This document shows positions 8,512 to 17,065 of a stretch of DNA of 64,000 nucleotides, in pieces. Position numbers and translations under genes: made by a program. This DNA comes from Lederbergia wuyishanensis (lineage in GTDB: Bacteria; Bacillota; Bacilli; Bacillales; Bacillaceae_C): positions 62,001-126,000 of the forward strand of contig NZ_JALIRM010000009.1 of assembly GCF_022900255.1 (NCBI RefSeq), written 5' to 3'. Within the stretch, counting starts at the first letter, position 1. The number at the start of each line of letters is the position of its first letter. The notes under the pieces were generated by a model that saw nothing but the letters and a program-made list of their open reading frames with translations, made no database searches and had not been told where the DNA came from.

Positions 8512-8691
8512 TTATCTCTCTATCAAGTTCGTTACCAACACATCAAACTCATTTTCGGGATTGTCTAAATGAAACACTCTTACTGTATCGTTTTGATCAT
8601 CCACTCGCTGAATGTACACTGGTTTTCCGTTATACATAACATTCTTCATATCAGGTGATTCCGCAATTTCAGCCGCTCTTTGTATATTCAT
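8512..8691 (-). CDS. sspH: Small acid-soluble spore protein, SspH family (copy 1)
   Basis: A 59-residue protein starting MNIQRAAEIAESPDMKNVMY and ending VTNLIER. The start MNIQRA, the NGKPVYIQRVDD core and the NPENEF segment match SspH, a minor spore-specific protein of the forespore. A strong AAAGGAGGT site precedes the ATG. It lies 18 bp downstream of a second member of the family, so the two are probably co-transcribed in sporulation. Confidence 0.85.
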   Translation of the reverse strand: MNIQRAAEIAESPDMKNVMYNGKPVYIQRVDDQNDTVRVFHLDNPENEFDVLVTNLIER

Positions 8692-8709
8692 TTATGTACC
8701 TCCTTTATA

Positions 8710-8895
8710 TTAAGGACCCAATTCAACTAATCCTTCTATATCTACAACCTGCTTATTTTTCATTTCATCAAGAGGAAAAATGGTTACTGTATTATTTTGA
8801 GCATGTACTTCTTTGAGAAAAACGGGTATTCCATGATAATTTACATTGATCATTGTCGGTGAGTTTATTATTTCTTGAACTCGTCGAACGTCCAA
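8710..8895 (-). CDS. sspH: Small acid-soluble spore protein, SspH family (copy 2)
   Basis: A 61-residue relative of the adjacent SspH protein (DVRRVQEIINSPTMINVNYH, then GIPVFLKEVHAQNN). The start codon is TTG, supported by AAAGGAGGTAT upstream. An ATG nearer the site lies in another frame that gives no family match. The pair shares the RRxxEI-SP-M-NV-Y-G-PV pattern but has diverged strongly outside it, so the duplication is old. Confidence 0.82.
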   Translation of the reverse strand: MDVRRVQEIINSPTMINVNYHGIPVFLKEVHAQNNTVTIFPLDEMKNKQVVDIEGLVELGP

Positions 8896-8988
8896 ATTCC
8901 ATACCTCCTTTCAAATGATATTTTTGCTAAATACTTTACATTTATACTTCTTTATCTTAATTGCATTATAGAAGGTGAATTGGTAAAT

Positions 8989-9023
8989 AAAAATAGGCTG
9001 CTGACTTATGTTGTCAACAGCCT
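8989..9023 (-). terminator. Terminator of the symporter operon
   Basis: AGGCTG ... CAGCCT hairpin extended by TGAC/GTCA (8995-9023). On the minus strand it is followed by ATTTTTATTT. Confidence 0.75.
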
Positions 9024-9033
9024 AATGTATGAA

Positions 9034-10569
9034 TCAAATTGGATTACGATACCCAGTATTTGCTTTCACTTTTACTTCAGCAAAGCGTTTTGCATCTTGT
9101 TTACTAGATAATACCGTTCCAATTGCTGCCCCGATGAAACCGATTGGGACTGACAGTAAAGCAGGGTTCGTCAATGGAAAAATCGGATTCCCCGTGAAAA
9201 AGGCAGCTCCCTCTACCGGCGAAATAACATTAGGGCTTATGGCAACAAGAATAAGAGATGATAGTAAGCCGGCTAACATACCACTCATTGCACCTGTTGT
9301 GTTAAAACGTTTCCAATAAATGGTGTAGATAATTACTGGTAGGTTTGCGCTCGCAGCAACACAAAATGCCAATGAAACGAGAAATGCCACATTCAAATTT
9401 TGAGCAAATAATGCAAGTAAAATAGAGAGGACAGAAACACCGAGTGCGGCATATTTTGCAGCTTTCATCTGTTGTTTCTCCGATGCTTTTCCTTTTTTGA
9501 TGATTTGTCCATAAATATCATGTGCGAATGCAGAGGCACCAGACAATACAAGACCTGCTACAACAGCTAATATCGTCGCAAAAGCAACGGCTGATACAAA
9601 GGACATTAACACATCACCGCCGAGTACTTGTGCCAGCAGGGGAGCAGCCATATTTCCAGCAGCGTTACTGCTTTTAATCGCTTCAGATCCGACAAAAGCA
9701 GCCGCCCCAAAGCCAAGAAATATTGTCATAACGTAAAAAATTCCTACAATCCACGTTGCCCAAATGACAGAACTGCGAGCTGTTTTCGCATCTTTTACAG
9801 TGAAAAATCTCATCAAAATATGAGGCAGTCCTGCTGTACCGAGAAGGAGTGCAATCATAAGTGAAATGGTATCTAATGGGACTGTATATTTAACTCCTGG
9901 ATTTAAATAAGCTTCACCTAAAGGTGTTGCGTTTTTCATCGTGCTGAACATTTCCAAAATATTAAAATGAAAACGTGAAAGGACTAAAAATGAAATAATT
10001 ATCGTACCGAGCATAAGTAAAACGGCTTTAATAATTTGTACCCAGCTTGTTGCTGTCATTCCGCCGAACATAACATAAATCGTCATCATGACTCCAACAA
10101 TTAATACGGCGATCCAGTAATCGATTTTAAATAATAGTTGAATTAGGGCTCCTGCACCAACTAATTGGGCAATCATATAAAAAATAACAATTGTAACCGT
10201 ATTCAAAGCGGCGGTCGCTCTTACTTTTTTTGCATCAAAACGAGAGTTAATCATATCGGCAAGTGTATATTTTCCAAGATTACGAAGCGGCTCTGCAACA
10301 ATGAACATGACTACAAGATAAGCGACAAGATAACCAATACTAAATAAGAAACCATCAAAACCAGTTAGTGCTATAGCACCGGCAATTCCTAGAAAAGAGG
10401 CCGCTGATAAATAGTCTCCCGCGATTGCCAGTCCATTTTGATATCCCTTTAAACCGCCACCCGCTGTATAAAATTCATTCGCTGTATTTGTTCTTTTTGC
10501 TGCGTAGTACGTAATCCAAAGTGTCATAGCAACGATAATCAGAAATAAGGTTATAACCGTCCCATTCAC
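9034..10569 (-). CDS. Sodium:solute symporter, acetate permease type (ActP/YwcA-like)
   Basis: A 511-residue protein with about 13 membrane segments. AKRTNTANEFYTAGGGLKGYQNGLAIAGDYLSAASFLG is the signature opening of the SSS family, and FFTVKDAKTARSSV fits the short-chain carboxylate branch (ActP, MctP, YwcA). It imports acetate or a related monocarboxylate with sodium or protons. It is translationally coupled by a 4-bp overlap to the DUF485 gene, as in E. coli yjcH-actP and B. subtilis ywcBA. A cre site in the leader suggests catabolite control. Confidence 0.88.
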   Translation of the reverse strand: MNGTVITLFLIIVAMTLWITYYAAKRTNTANEFYTAGGGLKGYQNGLAIAGDYLSAASFLGIAGAIALTGFDGFLFSIGYLVAYLVVMFIVAEPLRNLGKYTLADMINSRFDAKKVRATAALNTVTIVIFYMIAQLVGAGALIQLLFKIDYWIAVLIVGVMMTIYVMFGGMTATSWVQIIKAVLLMLGTIIISFLVLSRFHFNILEMFSTMKNATPLGEAYLNPGVKYTVPLDTISLMIALLLGTAGLPHILMRFFTVKDAKTARSSVIWATWIVGIFYVMTIFLGFGAAAFVGSEAIKSSNAAGNMAAPLLAQVLGGDVLMSFVSAVAFATILAVVAGLVLSGASAFAHDIYGQIIKKGKASEKQQMKAAKYAALGVSVLSILLALFAQNLNVAFLVSLAFCVAASANLPVIIYTIYWKRFNTTGAMSGMLAGLLSSLILVAISPNVISPVEGAAFFTGNPIFPLTNPALLSVPIGFIGAAIGTVLSSKQDAKRFAEVKVKANTGYRNPI

Positions 10570-10913
10570 TGTGCCTTCCTCCCCTCATTCGTTTCTTTCC
10601 ACACATCTTCAACCATGTTATCGAATTTTACAGCCTTTTTCATATAAATGGTTGCTAAAGTCCATGTCATCACAAATAATAGCAATGCATAAATCCATGC
10701 CCATGAAATATCTCCAATAGCGGGGCGGTCCATGATATCGGTATAGGAAATTAATATAGGAAAAAGTAAATAGAATGCAACAAATAGGATAATAGATGGA
10801 ACTAAAAATTTTCTTTTCGCCTTCAGTAATTCTTGAAACGGAGCACTCCTTTCAATCCTTTCAAAGTCTTCCACTTTTTTCAGTTTAGTTCCTTCAAAAG
10901 CTGTCTTAGCCAT
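10566..10913 (-). CDS. DUF485 membrane protein (YwcB/YjcH-like)
   Basis: A 115-residue protein with two membrane helices (FLVPSIILFVAFYLLFPILI and ISWAWIYALLLFVMTWTLATIYM). The FERIERSAPFQELLKAKRKFLVP start is the DUF485 signature. These small proteins are nearly always encoded directly before acetate-type symporters. The ATG follows AAAAAAGGAGG. Confidence 0.88.
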   Translation of the reverse strand: MAKTAFEGTKLKKVEDFERIERSAPFQELLKAKRKFLVPSIILFVAFYLLFPILISYTDIMDRPAIGDISWAWIYALLLFVMTWTLATIYMKKAVKFDNMVEDVWKETNEGRKAQ

Positions 10914-10930
10914 TTATAAATCCTCCTTTT

Positions 10931-10944
10931 TTAAAGCGTTTTCA
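10931..10944 (-). promoter_or_regulatory. cre (CcpA) site upstream of the symporter operon
   Basis: On the minus strand TGAAAACGCTTTAA fits the Bacillus cre consensus TGWAANCGNTNWCA at all but the second-last base. It lies just upstream of the ribosome-binding site, where bound CcpA would block transcription. Confidence 0.6.
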
Positions 10945-11202
10945 AAATATATGGAACATATCTAAAAGTTAAAGGAATGAGATTATGACTGTCAATTTGA
11001 TTTTAAAAATTCGTTCTTTAGTCATTTTTCTGTATAAAGCTAAAATAACAATAAAATGAATCATTAAGCTTTGTTTTACAATGAATTTGATCATATTAAT
11101 GAATATTTTCCATTGGGAATAAAGGATGAGTGAAGAGTAGTTCGAAAGTTCTGATTGGGGTAAATCATCAAACAACTAACGTATAAGACAATTTTTATAT
11201 GC

Positions 11203-11251
11203 TATAATCCAAAGGATAGAATTATATTATTGTATTTTGTAAGCGCTTAAT
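11203..11251 (+). promoter_or_regulatory. Promoter and cre-like site of the GH5 gene
   Basis: A TATAAT at 11203-11208 with no obvious -35 is followed by TGTAAGCGCTTAAT (11238-11251), which matches the core of the cre consensus (TGWAANCGNTNW) with the last two bases off. A cre downstream of the -10 would act as a roadblock, as expected for a carbohydrase gene. Confidence 0.5.
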
Positions 11252-11293
11252 TTTTTATCTCATACACATAATTTTTGAAAAGGTGGAGTAAGA

Positions 11294-14269
11294 ATGAGGA
11301 AATATGCAAAAGTATTTTCAATTGCAGTTATCGTCGCTTTGGTGATGACAATGTTGCCAAATCATCAGCAAGCAAAAATTCCAGACGACGCAATTATGTT
11401 TCAAGACTTTGAAGGTTCTGAAGCGTTGTTCAAAGCTGCACAAGGAGCAACTGGTGCATTGTCTATGGAAGAGGCTTATGAAGGAAAACAATCACTCAAG
11501 TATGAAGTGTTATCAAGCGGAGATCCGAGTGTGAGCAAGGCAAGTATCAGTATTAAATCTATGGGAAAACCAATTGATGCGACTGGTATGGAATACTTTG
11601 TATTTTACATAAAAGATACACAAGGGGCGAATACAATAAAAATCGCTTTAACAGACAGCAGTGGAAAATCAACCGATTTTGGCTGGAAAGCGATGAACAC
11701 TAAGAAAAATGAGTGGGTGCGATACGAGGTTCCAATGAGTAGTTTTGCAGGAATTGATTTTTCGAGCATTAGCGAAGTCCGAATTGGTCAATGGAACGAA
11801 GGTATTTACTATATTGACCAACTATTTTTTGCAAAGAGTCTTCCACCTATTCCGCCGGATCAGCCGACAGCATATCATCCATCGGGTGAATACGATAATT
11901 TTGTTGTAGTGGAGCTTCGCACGTATTCTGTTGGAACGGACATTTATTATACAACTGACGGCACGTTACCTACTAAGGAGTCTTCACTTTATAAGGGTCC
12001 ATTAAGACTTGAGTCGAATACAACCCTAAAAGCTGTAGCGTATAATCCAAAAGGTGATATTTATAGTGAGGTAAGCACGTTTGATTATGTGATCCACCAA
12101 AAGGAGGATTTGGCGAAACCGATTGCCTATCCAGCTGCGGGAACATATGTAGTTCCCCAATCTATTGAACTTTCAGCAGTTGAAGATGCAACGATTTATT
12201 ACACGACTGATGGAAAAATTCCTACGACTTCCTCCAAAAAATATTCACAACCGATAAAAGTTTCCAAGGATACGGTTATCAAAGCAATTGCTGTGAAGGA
12301 TCAGCTGCAAAGTGAAGTGGCGGTCAATCAGTATACAATTGATAAAAATCCAACTGCATTTTTAAAAACGGATGGAAAGAAAATGCGTAATAATTATGGT
12401 TCCGGAGATGAAGTGATTCTCCGAGGTACAAATGCAGGTGGTTGGTTAGTAATGGAAAGTTGGATGTCTCCGACGAATTCACCGGATCAGAAAACAACGA
12501 TTAAAACATTGACGGATCGATTTGGAGAAAAAACTGCTTGGGAGCTTATCAAACTTTATCAAGACAATTATTGGACAGAGGTGGATTTTGATAATATCAA
12601 GGAAGCAGGAATGAATACAGTTCGTCTGCCTTTTTCATATTTTGAAATGTTAAATGGTGATGGAAGTTTAAAGGCAACAGCTTTTGACCGTATGGATTGG
12701 TTTATTGAAGAAGCGGCCAAAAGGGAATTGTATGTCATTTTAGATATGCACGGAGCACCGGGTTCTCAAAATGGAAAAGACCATTCAGGTGATACGGACC
12801 GTCCTGATAAAGGAAACCTTTTTGGAAATAAAGAAAATATGGATAAAACGGTTTTCCTTTGGGGAAAAATTGCGGAAAGATATAAAGATGAAAAATGGGT
12901 GGCAGGCTATGATTTGTTAAATGAACCAGGCGGTGCTACTGGAATTGAGCAATTTGATTTTTATGATCAGCTCTATAAAGCTGTGAGAGCGAAAGATAAA
13001 AATCATATGATGTTTATTGAAGCGATATGGGAACCGTATCATTTGCCAAAACCTGACTTATACGGTTGGGAAAATGTTGTCTATTCCTATCATTTTTATG
13101 GATGGGATAATATTGATAGTTTTACTTCGCAAAAGAGATTTACAGATTCGAAAATTCCGATGGTCAATGAGATGACGAATTATAATGTTCCTTTGTTAGT
13201 GGGAGAATTTACGTTGTTTAATAATCTCCAAAGCTGGGATTATGCGTTAAAAGTTTACGAGGAGCAAGGCTGGAGTTTTACAACGTGGTCATATAAGGTG
13301 ACGGGCGAAGGAAGCAGTTGGGGGATGTATACTGGAAATCCTCCAAAAGTAAATATTCAAAGAGACAGCGAAGAGGAAATTCGTAGTAAATGGAGTCTGG
13401 TTGGGACAGATACTTCTTTTAAACGGAACGATTCCTTTGTAGATATAATCCGAAATTACGCAAATCCAGATTTTAGAAACTCTGATGAAAGAACATGGGT
13501 TGCGAATTTTGAAGGACTTGATGAAGATACGACATTTGAAACGGGAAGCCTGGCGACGGCTTCATTGGATTTTGAGAATAAAGCGAATGGCGATGCTTCT
13601 CTTAAATTAGTCATAGATGACAGCGGTAATAAGGATGCTACGCGGCAATACGTAAGTATCAAGACTTCTGTCAATTTTGCGGATGACTCGAGTACGTATC
13701 CTAAATATCTTCTTTTCGATGTGTTTAATGGAACGAAAAAAGAAAGCACAATAACCGTAACATTGATTGATAAGAACGGAAATCAAGCTACCGCGAAAAC
13801 CCACACGGCTACAAAAGCATTGTCAAATGCATGGTCAAGAGTTCCGTTGTTATTAAAATCAATTAGTGGTGATATTGACAAATCATCGATTGTTGAAATA
13901 CGTCTTGCGATGGAAGATCCCGGGACATACAACTTTGATAACATTTTTGTAGGCCAATCCTTTTCAAATAATTTGCCGGCGGAATTAGATTTTCATACGG
14001 TAAGAGGACTAGTGGAAAAAGCTAATATCCAACTTGAAGGAATACGGAATGCGTTGCTCGTCCAATTAGATAATGCTGAGCGAGATTTTGAAAAGGCAAG
14101 TGCCTTAATGAAGCAAGGAAAGGAAAAACAAGCGGAGCAAGCTAGAAAAAGTGGCTATTCAACGCTTGAAAGTCTAACAGATTTTGTTTCCAAACATTCG
14201 GGAAAACATATCCCTAAAGAGAATGCTGAAAAAATCATTTGGGCACTAGAACATGTGTATTTTTATTAA
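11294..14269 (+). CDS. Secreted modular GH5 glycanase
   Basis: A 991-residue secreted protein. In order: signal peptide (1-28); a beta-sandwich carbohydrate-binding-like module (about 35-180); two chitobiase/beta-hexosaminidase C-terminal-type modules (about 191-267 and 275-350, each with I-Y-Y-T-T-D-G-x-x-P-T); a GH5 TIM barrel (about 365-725); a second beta-sandwich (about 735-890); and a helical tail. The barrel has NAGGWLVMESW, LLNEP with the acid/base Glu544, and LVGEF with the nucleophile Glu638. It probably cuts a beta-1,3, beta-1,4 or beta-1,6 glucan; the exact linkage is not evident. No sortase or SLH anchor is seen. The start follows AGGTGGAG. Upstream cre suggests catabolite repression. 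Confidence 0.88.
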   Translation: MRKYAKVFSIAVIVALVMTMLPNHQQAKIPDDAIMFQDFEGSEALFKAAQGATGALSMEEAYEGKQSLKYEVLSSGDPSVSKASISIKSMGKPIDATGMEYFVFYIKDTQGANTIKIALTDSSGKSTDFGWKAMNTKKNEWVRYEVPMSSFAGIDFSSISEVRIGQWNEGIYYIDQLFFAKSLPPIPPDQPTAYHPSGEYDNFVVVELRTYSVGTDIYYTTDGTLPTKESSLYKGPLRLESNTTLKAVAYNPKGDIYSEVSTFDYVIHQKEDLAKPIAYPAAGTYVVPQSIELSAVEDATIYYTTDGKIPTTSSKKYSQPIKVSKDTVIKAIAVKDQLQSEVAVNQYTIDKNPTAFLKTDGKKMRNNYGSGDEVILRGTNAGGWLVMESWMSPTNSPDQKTTIKTLTDRFGEKTAWELIKLYQDNYWTEVDFDNIKEAGMNTVRLPFSYFEMLNGDGSLKATAFDRMDWFIEEAAKRELYVILDMHGAPGSQNGKDHSGDTDRPDKGNLFGNKENMDKTVFLWGKIAERYKDEKWVAGYDLLNEPGGATGIEQFDFYDQLYKAVRAKDKNHMMFIEAIWEPYHLPKPDLYGWENVVYSYHFYGWDNIDSFTSQKRFTDSKIPMVNEMTNYNVPLLVGEFTLFNNLQSWDYALKVYEEQGWSFTTWSYKVTGEGSSWGMYTGNPPKVNIQRDSEEEIRSKWSLVGTDTSFKRNDSFVDIIRNYANPDFRNSDERTWVANFEGLDEDTTFETGSLATASLDFENKANGDASLKLVIDDSGNKDATRQYVSIKTSVNFADDSSTYPKYLLFDVFNGTKKESTITVTLIDKNGNQATAKTHTATKALSNAWSRVPLLLKSISGDIDKSSIVEIRLAMEDPGTYNFDNIFVGQSFSNNLPAELDFHTVRGLVEKANIQLEGIRNALLVQLDNAERDFEKASALMKQGKEKQAEQARKSGYSTLESLTDFVSKHSGKHIPKENAEKIIWALEHVYFY

Positions 14270-14353
14270 GAAACTCTTGCTGCTATTTAAATCATTTGAA
14301 TACCAAAAAACATTATATTTTTAATAGACAAAACCATATGATGTACAGTGCCA

Positions 14354-14378
14354 CATGCCACACAAGGTATGTGGCATG
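14354..14378. repeat. Perfect 9-bp inverted repeat downstream of the GH5 gene
   Basis: CATGCCACA-N7-TGTGGCATG. It could be a factor-dependent or weak terminator for the GH5 gene, or an operator for the following operon. No T-run follows. Confidence 0.5.
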
Positions 14379-14441
14379 CTTAATGCTGGAGTGGTCAATA
14401 ATCGTAAGCCCTATGCATGGATTCTCATTCATCGTTTCCGA

Positions 14442-14468
14442 TGTCACAAATCAGAGTCAGACATTGTT
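14442..14468 (+). promoter_or_regulatory. Putative ECF41-type promoter
   Basis: TGTCACA (14442-14448), 16 bases, then TGTT (14465-14468). ECF41 promoters are known to have TGTCACA at -35 and CGTC at -10; the -35 is perfect and the -10 differs by two C-to-T changes. It lies directly upstream of the operon that encodes the ECF41-like sigma factor, so positive autoregulation is likely. Confidence 0.55.
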
Positions 14469-14499
14469 ATATGTATGAAACGTAAAAAGGAGCTGAGGA

Positions 14500-15696
14500 A
14501 TGATGAAAGATTTGACATGCATAATCATTGGAGGCGGCTATGTAGGTCTTGCCGCGCTCAAATTAATAAAGGAAAAGACCAAAGGTATGACGAATGGGCG
14601 GCGGATTAGGTTTGTTCTGATTGACAAGGAGCCCGGTCATTTGCGCAAATTTAGGTTATTTCGCCCGACTACGGTTGAAGAAGAAATAATGATTCCTTGG
14701 AATGACTTAGTTTTAGAAGGATTCGAATTTGTGCACGGTACAGTTACATTTGTGGATAGTGGTGAAAAACGGATTCAATATACTGATGCGCAAGGAAATG
14801 ATGCCCAGATTCATTATGATCTTTTAGTTGTGGCTGTTGGCAGCAGCGTAAGAAGACCAGATCCCAATCAAGGCGGCATCACTTTGGTAGACCCACAAGA
14901 GGCATCAGAAATAAGGAAGCGCTGGCGTGCCAATATGCGGAAGGCTGCTCACGAGACGAACCCTAAAGAACGAAAGCGGCTGACAACAATCGCGATTGTG
15001 GGAGCGGGCATCAGTGGCATTGAGACGTCCGCAGACCTAGCTCTCGCCATGAAGAGGGAAGCAACGGCACTCGGACTGAATTCATTCGATACCTCTGTCT
15101 ATTTACTGAATTCACAGGAACGCCTGCTCCCGGAAGTATCGGAGAAATATAGACAGAAGCTAGTTCAGGAACTCAGTAAATGTGGAGTGACAGTGCTTAA
15201 CAATCGCAAGGTATTGCGGGAGGAAGCAGGATTAGTGACGTTTAGCAATGGTGACAGTCTGCCAGTCAGCATCTGTATATGGATGATTGGTCTGATACCG
15301 AATCCGGGCCTGCGCGGCATGGGCTTGCCGCTGACTTCTGATGGCCGAGTAGTGGTAGATGGATCTTATCGCGTCAAAGGAGCACCGGGCGTTTACAGCA
15401 TTGGCGACTGTGCGAGAATTGTCGATCCGAAAACAGGCGAGGAGGATCAGATGACGTGCTTTGAAGGTTCGCTGCAGGCATTTCGACTGGCGAAAATCGT
15501 GATGGCCGATCAGGAGGGCCGTCCTGCGCCAATTCACCGATCTTCAAAACCGAATATGGATAATTACTTCAATATCGGTCTGGGGCAAGAAGGAGTGTTT
15601 TGGATACGCAAATGGGGACTTGACATGGTCATGACAGGAAAGCTTCCGGGTAAAATTAAGAAGTTCGTAGAAGACAAAGCCAGTATGCTTAGATAG
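14500..15696 (+). CDS. FAD/NAD(P)-dependent oxidoreductase (NDH-2-like), ECF41 partner
   Basis: A 398-residue flavoprotein. The FAD-binding Rossmann motif is CIIIGGGYVGLAAL at the N-terminus, the NAD(P) motif is IAIVGAGISGIETSADLA near residues 165-182, and the second FAD motif is GVYSIGDCARI near 300. It belongs to the NDH-2/disulfide-reductase-like family that oxidises NAD(P)H. The electron acceptor is unknown. ECF41 sigma genes characteristically sit beside a carboxymuconolactone decarboxylase, oxidoreductase or epimerase gene, and this fits the oxidoreductase case. The ATG follows AAAAAGGAGC. By eye this gene and the next are richer in G and C than their neighbours, which may mean horizontal gain. 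Confidence 0.85.
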   Translation: MMKDLTCIIIGGGYVGLAALKLIKEKTKGMTNGRRIRFVLIDKEPGHLRKFRLFRPTTVEEEIMIPWNDLVLEGFEFVHGTVTFVDSGEKRIQYTDAQGNDAQIHYDLLVVAVGSSVRRPDPNQGGITLVDPQEASEIRKRWRANMRKAAHETNPKERKRLTTIAIVGAGISGIETSADLALAMKREATALGLNSFDTSVYLLNSQERLLPEVSEKYRQKLVQELSKCGVTVLNNRKVLREEAGLVTFSNGDSLPVSICIWMIGLIPNPGLRGMGLPLTSDGRVVVDGSYRVKGAPGVYSIGDCARIVDPKTGEEDQMTCFEGSLQAFRLAKIVMADQEGRPAPIHRSSKPNMDNYFNIGLGQEGVFWIRKWGLDMVMTGKLPGKIKKFVEDKASMLR

Positions 15697-15752
15697 AAAA
15701 GAAGAGAACAAGATTACAATAGTTCTAACAGCCCAGAAAAGGAGATATAGCG

Positions 15753-16616
15753 ATGGAAGAACTTTATGATGAATATAAAGCGCTACTGTTTACGCTGGCT
15801 TATCAGTTGACTGGCTCTGTTACAGACGCAGAAGATGTGGTACAGGACGTATTTTTTAAGGCGTACGAAGTACATGTCGAACGTTTGGAGGAGCCAAAGG
15901 CATATTTGTGCAAAATGGTAACCAATCACTGTCTCAATCTGCAGAAGTCGGCACGAAAAAGGAGGGAAATATACGTCGGTCCATGGCTCCCCGAACCGAT
16001 TCGGACGCCGGAGGAGGATACGATCGAGACGACGGTCGTCCACCGCGATTTGTTGTCTTACGCTATGCTCGTACTATTAGAAAGGCTAACACCAACAGAG
16101 CGGGCAGTTTTCGTCCTCCGTGAGGCGCTAAGCTTCGATTACACCGAAATAGCCGAACTGCTCGACAAGCGAGAGGCGAATTGCCGCAAGCTGATGAGCC
16201 GTGCAAAAAGCAAGCTAGGACTATCAGAGGAGGAGACGGTCGCAAATGAAGCGGGCGAATTGGAATGGGTTAGCCGATTCCTTACATCCCTTGAGCAAGG
16301 TAACTTAGATCTTATAATGTCTCTGCTAACTGAGGACGTCTTGCTTGTCTCTGATGGAGGCGGAAAAGTAAAAGCGCTTAAGCGTTCTATACAAACTCGC
16401 GATCACGTGGCCCGAGTCCTCCTCATCGGAATTGGAAAGATTGCGGCCAATTATCAGGAAAATCTTCACCTCGATGTTACCCCTCTTAACGGTGAGACCA
16501 GTATAGTACTCCGTTCTGGTGATGAACCTATAGCTGCTATATTTGTACAACTCCGAGGCGGAAAGTTTGCCAGAATCTACATCGTACAAAATCCGGATAA
16601 GCTTACTAGGGTTTAG
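15753..16616 (+). CDS. ECF41-type RNA polymerase sigma factor
   Basis: A 287-residue sigma factor. Region 2 is YDEYKALLFTLAYQLTGSVTDAEDVVQDVF (residues about 5-34). Region 4 is LTPTERAVFVLREAL ... YTEIAELLDKREANCRKLMSRAK (about 112-152). A SnoaL-like C-terminal extension of about 120 residues follows. The linker WLPEP (79-83) and the extension motif DGGGK (201-205, close to the DGGGR of the group) mark it as ECF41. In that group the extension acts in place of an anti-sigma factor. The partner is the upstream oxidoreductase. The start follows AAAGGAGATATAGCG. Confidence 0.88.
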   Translation: MEELYDEYKALLFTLAYQLTGSVTDAEDVVQDVFFKAYEVHVERLEEPKAYLCKMVTNHCLNLQKSARKRREIYVGPWLPEPIRTPEEDTIETTVVHRDLLSYAMLVLLERLTPTERAVFVLREALSFDYTEIAELLDKREANCRKLMSRAKSKLGLSEEETVANEAGELEWVSRFLTSLEQGNLDLIMSLLTEDVLLVSDGGGKVKALKRSIQTRDHVARVLLIGIGKIAANYQENLHLDVTPLNGETSIVLRSGDEPIAAIFVQLRGGKFARIYIVQNPDKLTRV

Positions 16617-16765
16617 GAACGAATACATGCTTTGAATGTGGAAGTGGATTAATACCTAAACGATGTTCCAGCATGGACGATCGAGAACTGTTTAGCCAAT
16701 TTGCACCCAAATCTAATATTTCATTTTTGAGATAGAAAGGGAAGTCTTTGTTGAGTAAATATAAT

Positions 16766-16796
16766 AAAAGAGCTTGGGACCCCAAGCTCTTTTCAT
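16766..16796 (+). terminator. Terminator after the ECF41 operon
   Basis: AAAAGAGCTTGG / CCAAGCTCTTTT, a perfect 12-bp stem with a 4-base loop. The arm ends in TTTT. Apart from this hairpin and AT-rich sequence, the stretch 16617-17065 holds nothing I can recognise; its short open frames look random. Confidence 0.8.
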
Positions 16797-17065
16797 GTGG
16801 GCGGATATAGGGATTAATTTGTTAGATTCTTGTGATTTACTCTGTTTTGTAATTTACAGGATTTGCATCTCAAAAGTGCCCCCATTAGGTAGCCATAAAG
16901 AAGGTGTTTTTTCGATAATATACCTTTTTGAGTGGGGAGTGTTTGTTTTTGCCTAAATTTTAGATTTATAGTATCAAAACGTTTTTTCACACGTCTAATT
17001 TATAGTAAGGAGAGTTGTATATTCATAGGGACTATGGACAAATACATTTATAAGGTGGGAAAAAA

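Noticed and set aside
8386-8568. Open frame on the plus strand at 8386-8568
   Set aside because: It overlaps the sspH terminator and stop on the other strand and lacks a ribosome-binding site.
14239-14609. Two overlapping short frames between the GH5 and oxidoreductase genes
   Set aside because: They overlap real genes in other frames and cover the putative ECF41 promoter; no protein features.
16774-16956. A 60-codon frame downstream of the ECF41 gene
   Set aside because: It begins inside the terminator hairpin and has no ribosome-binding site.
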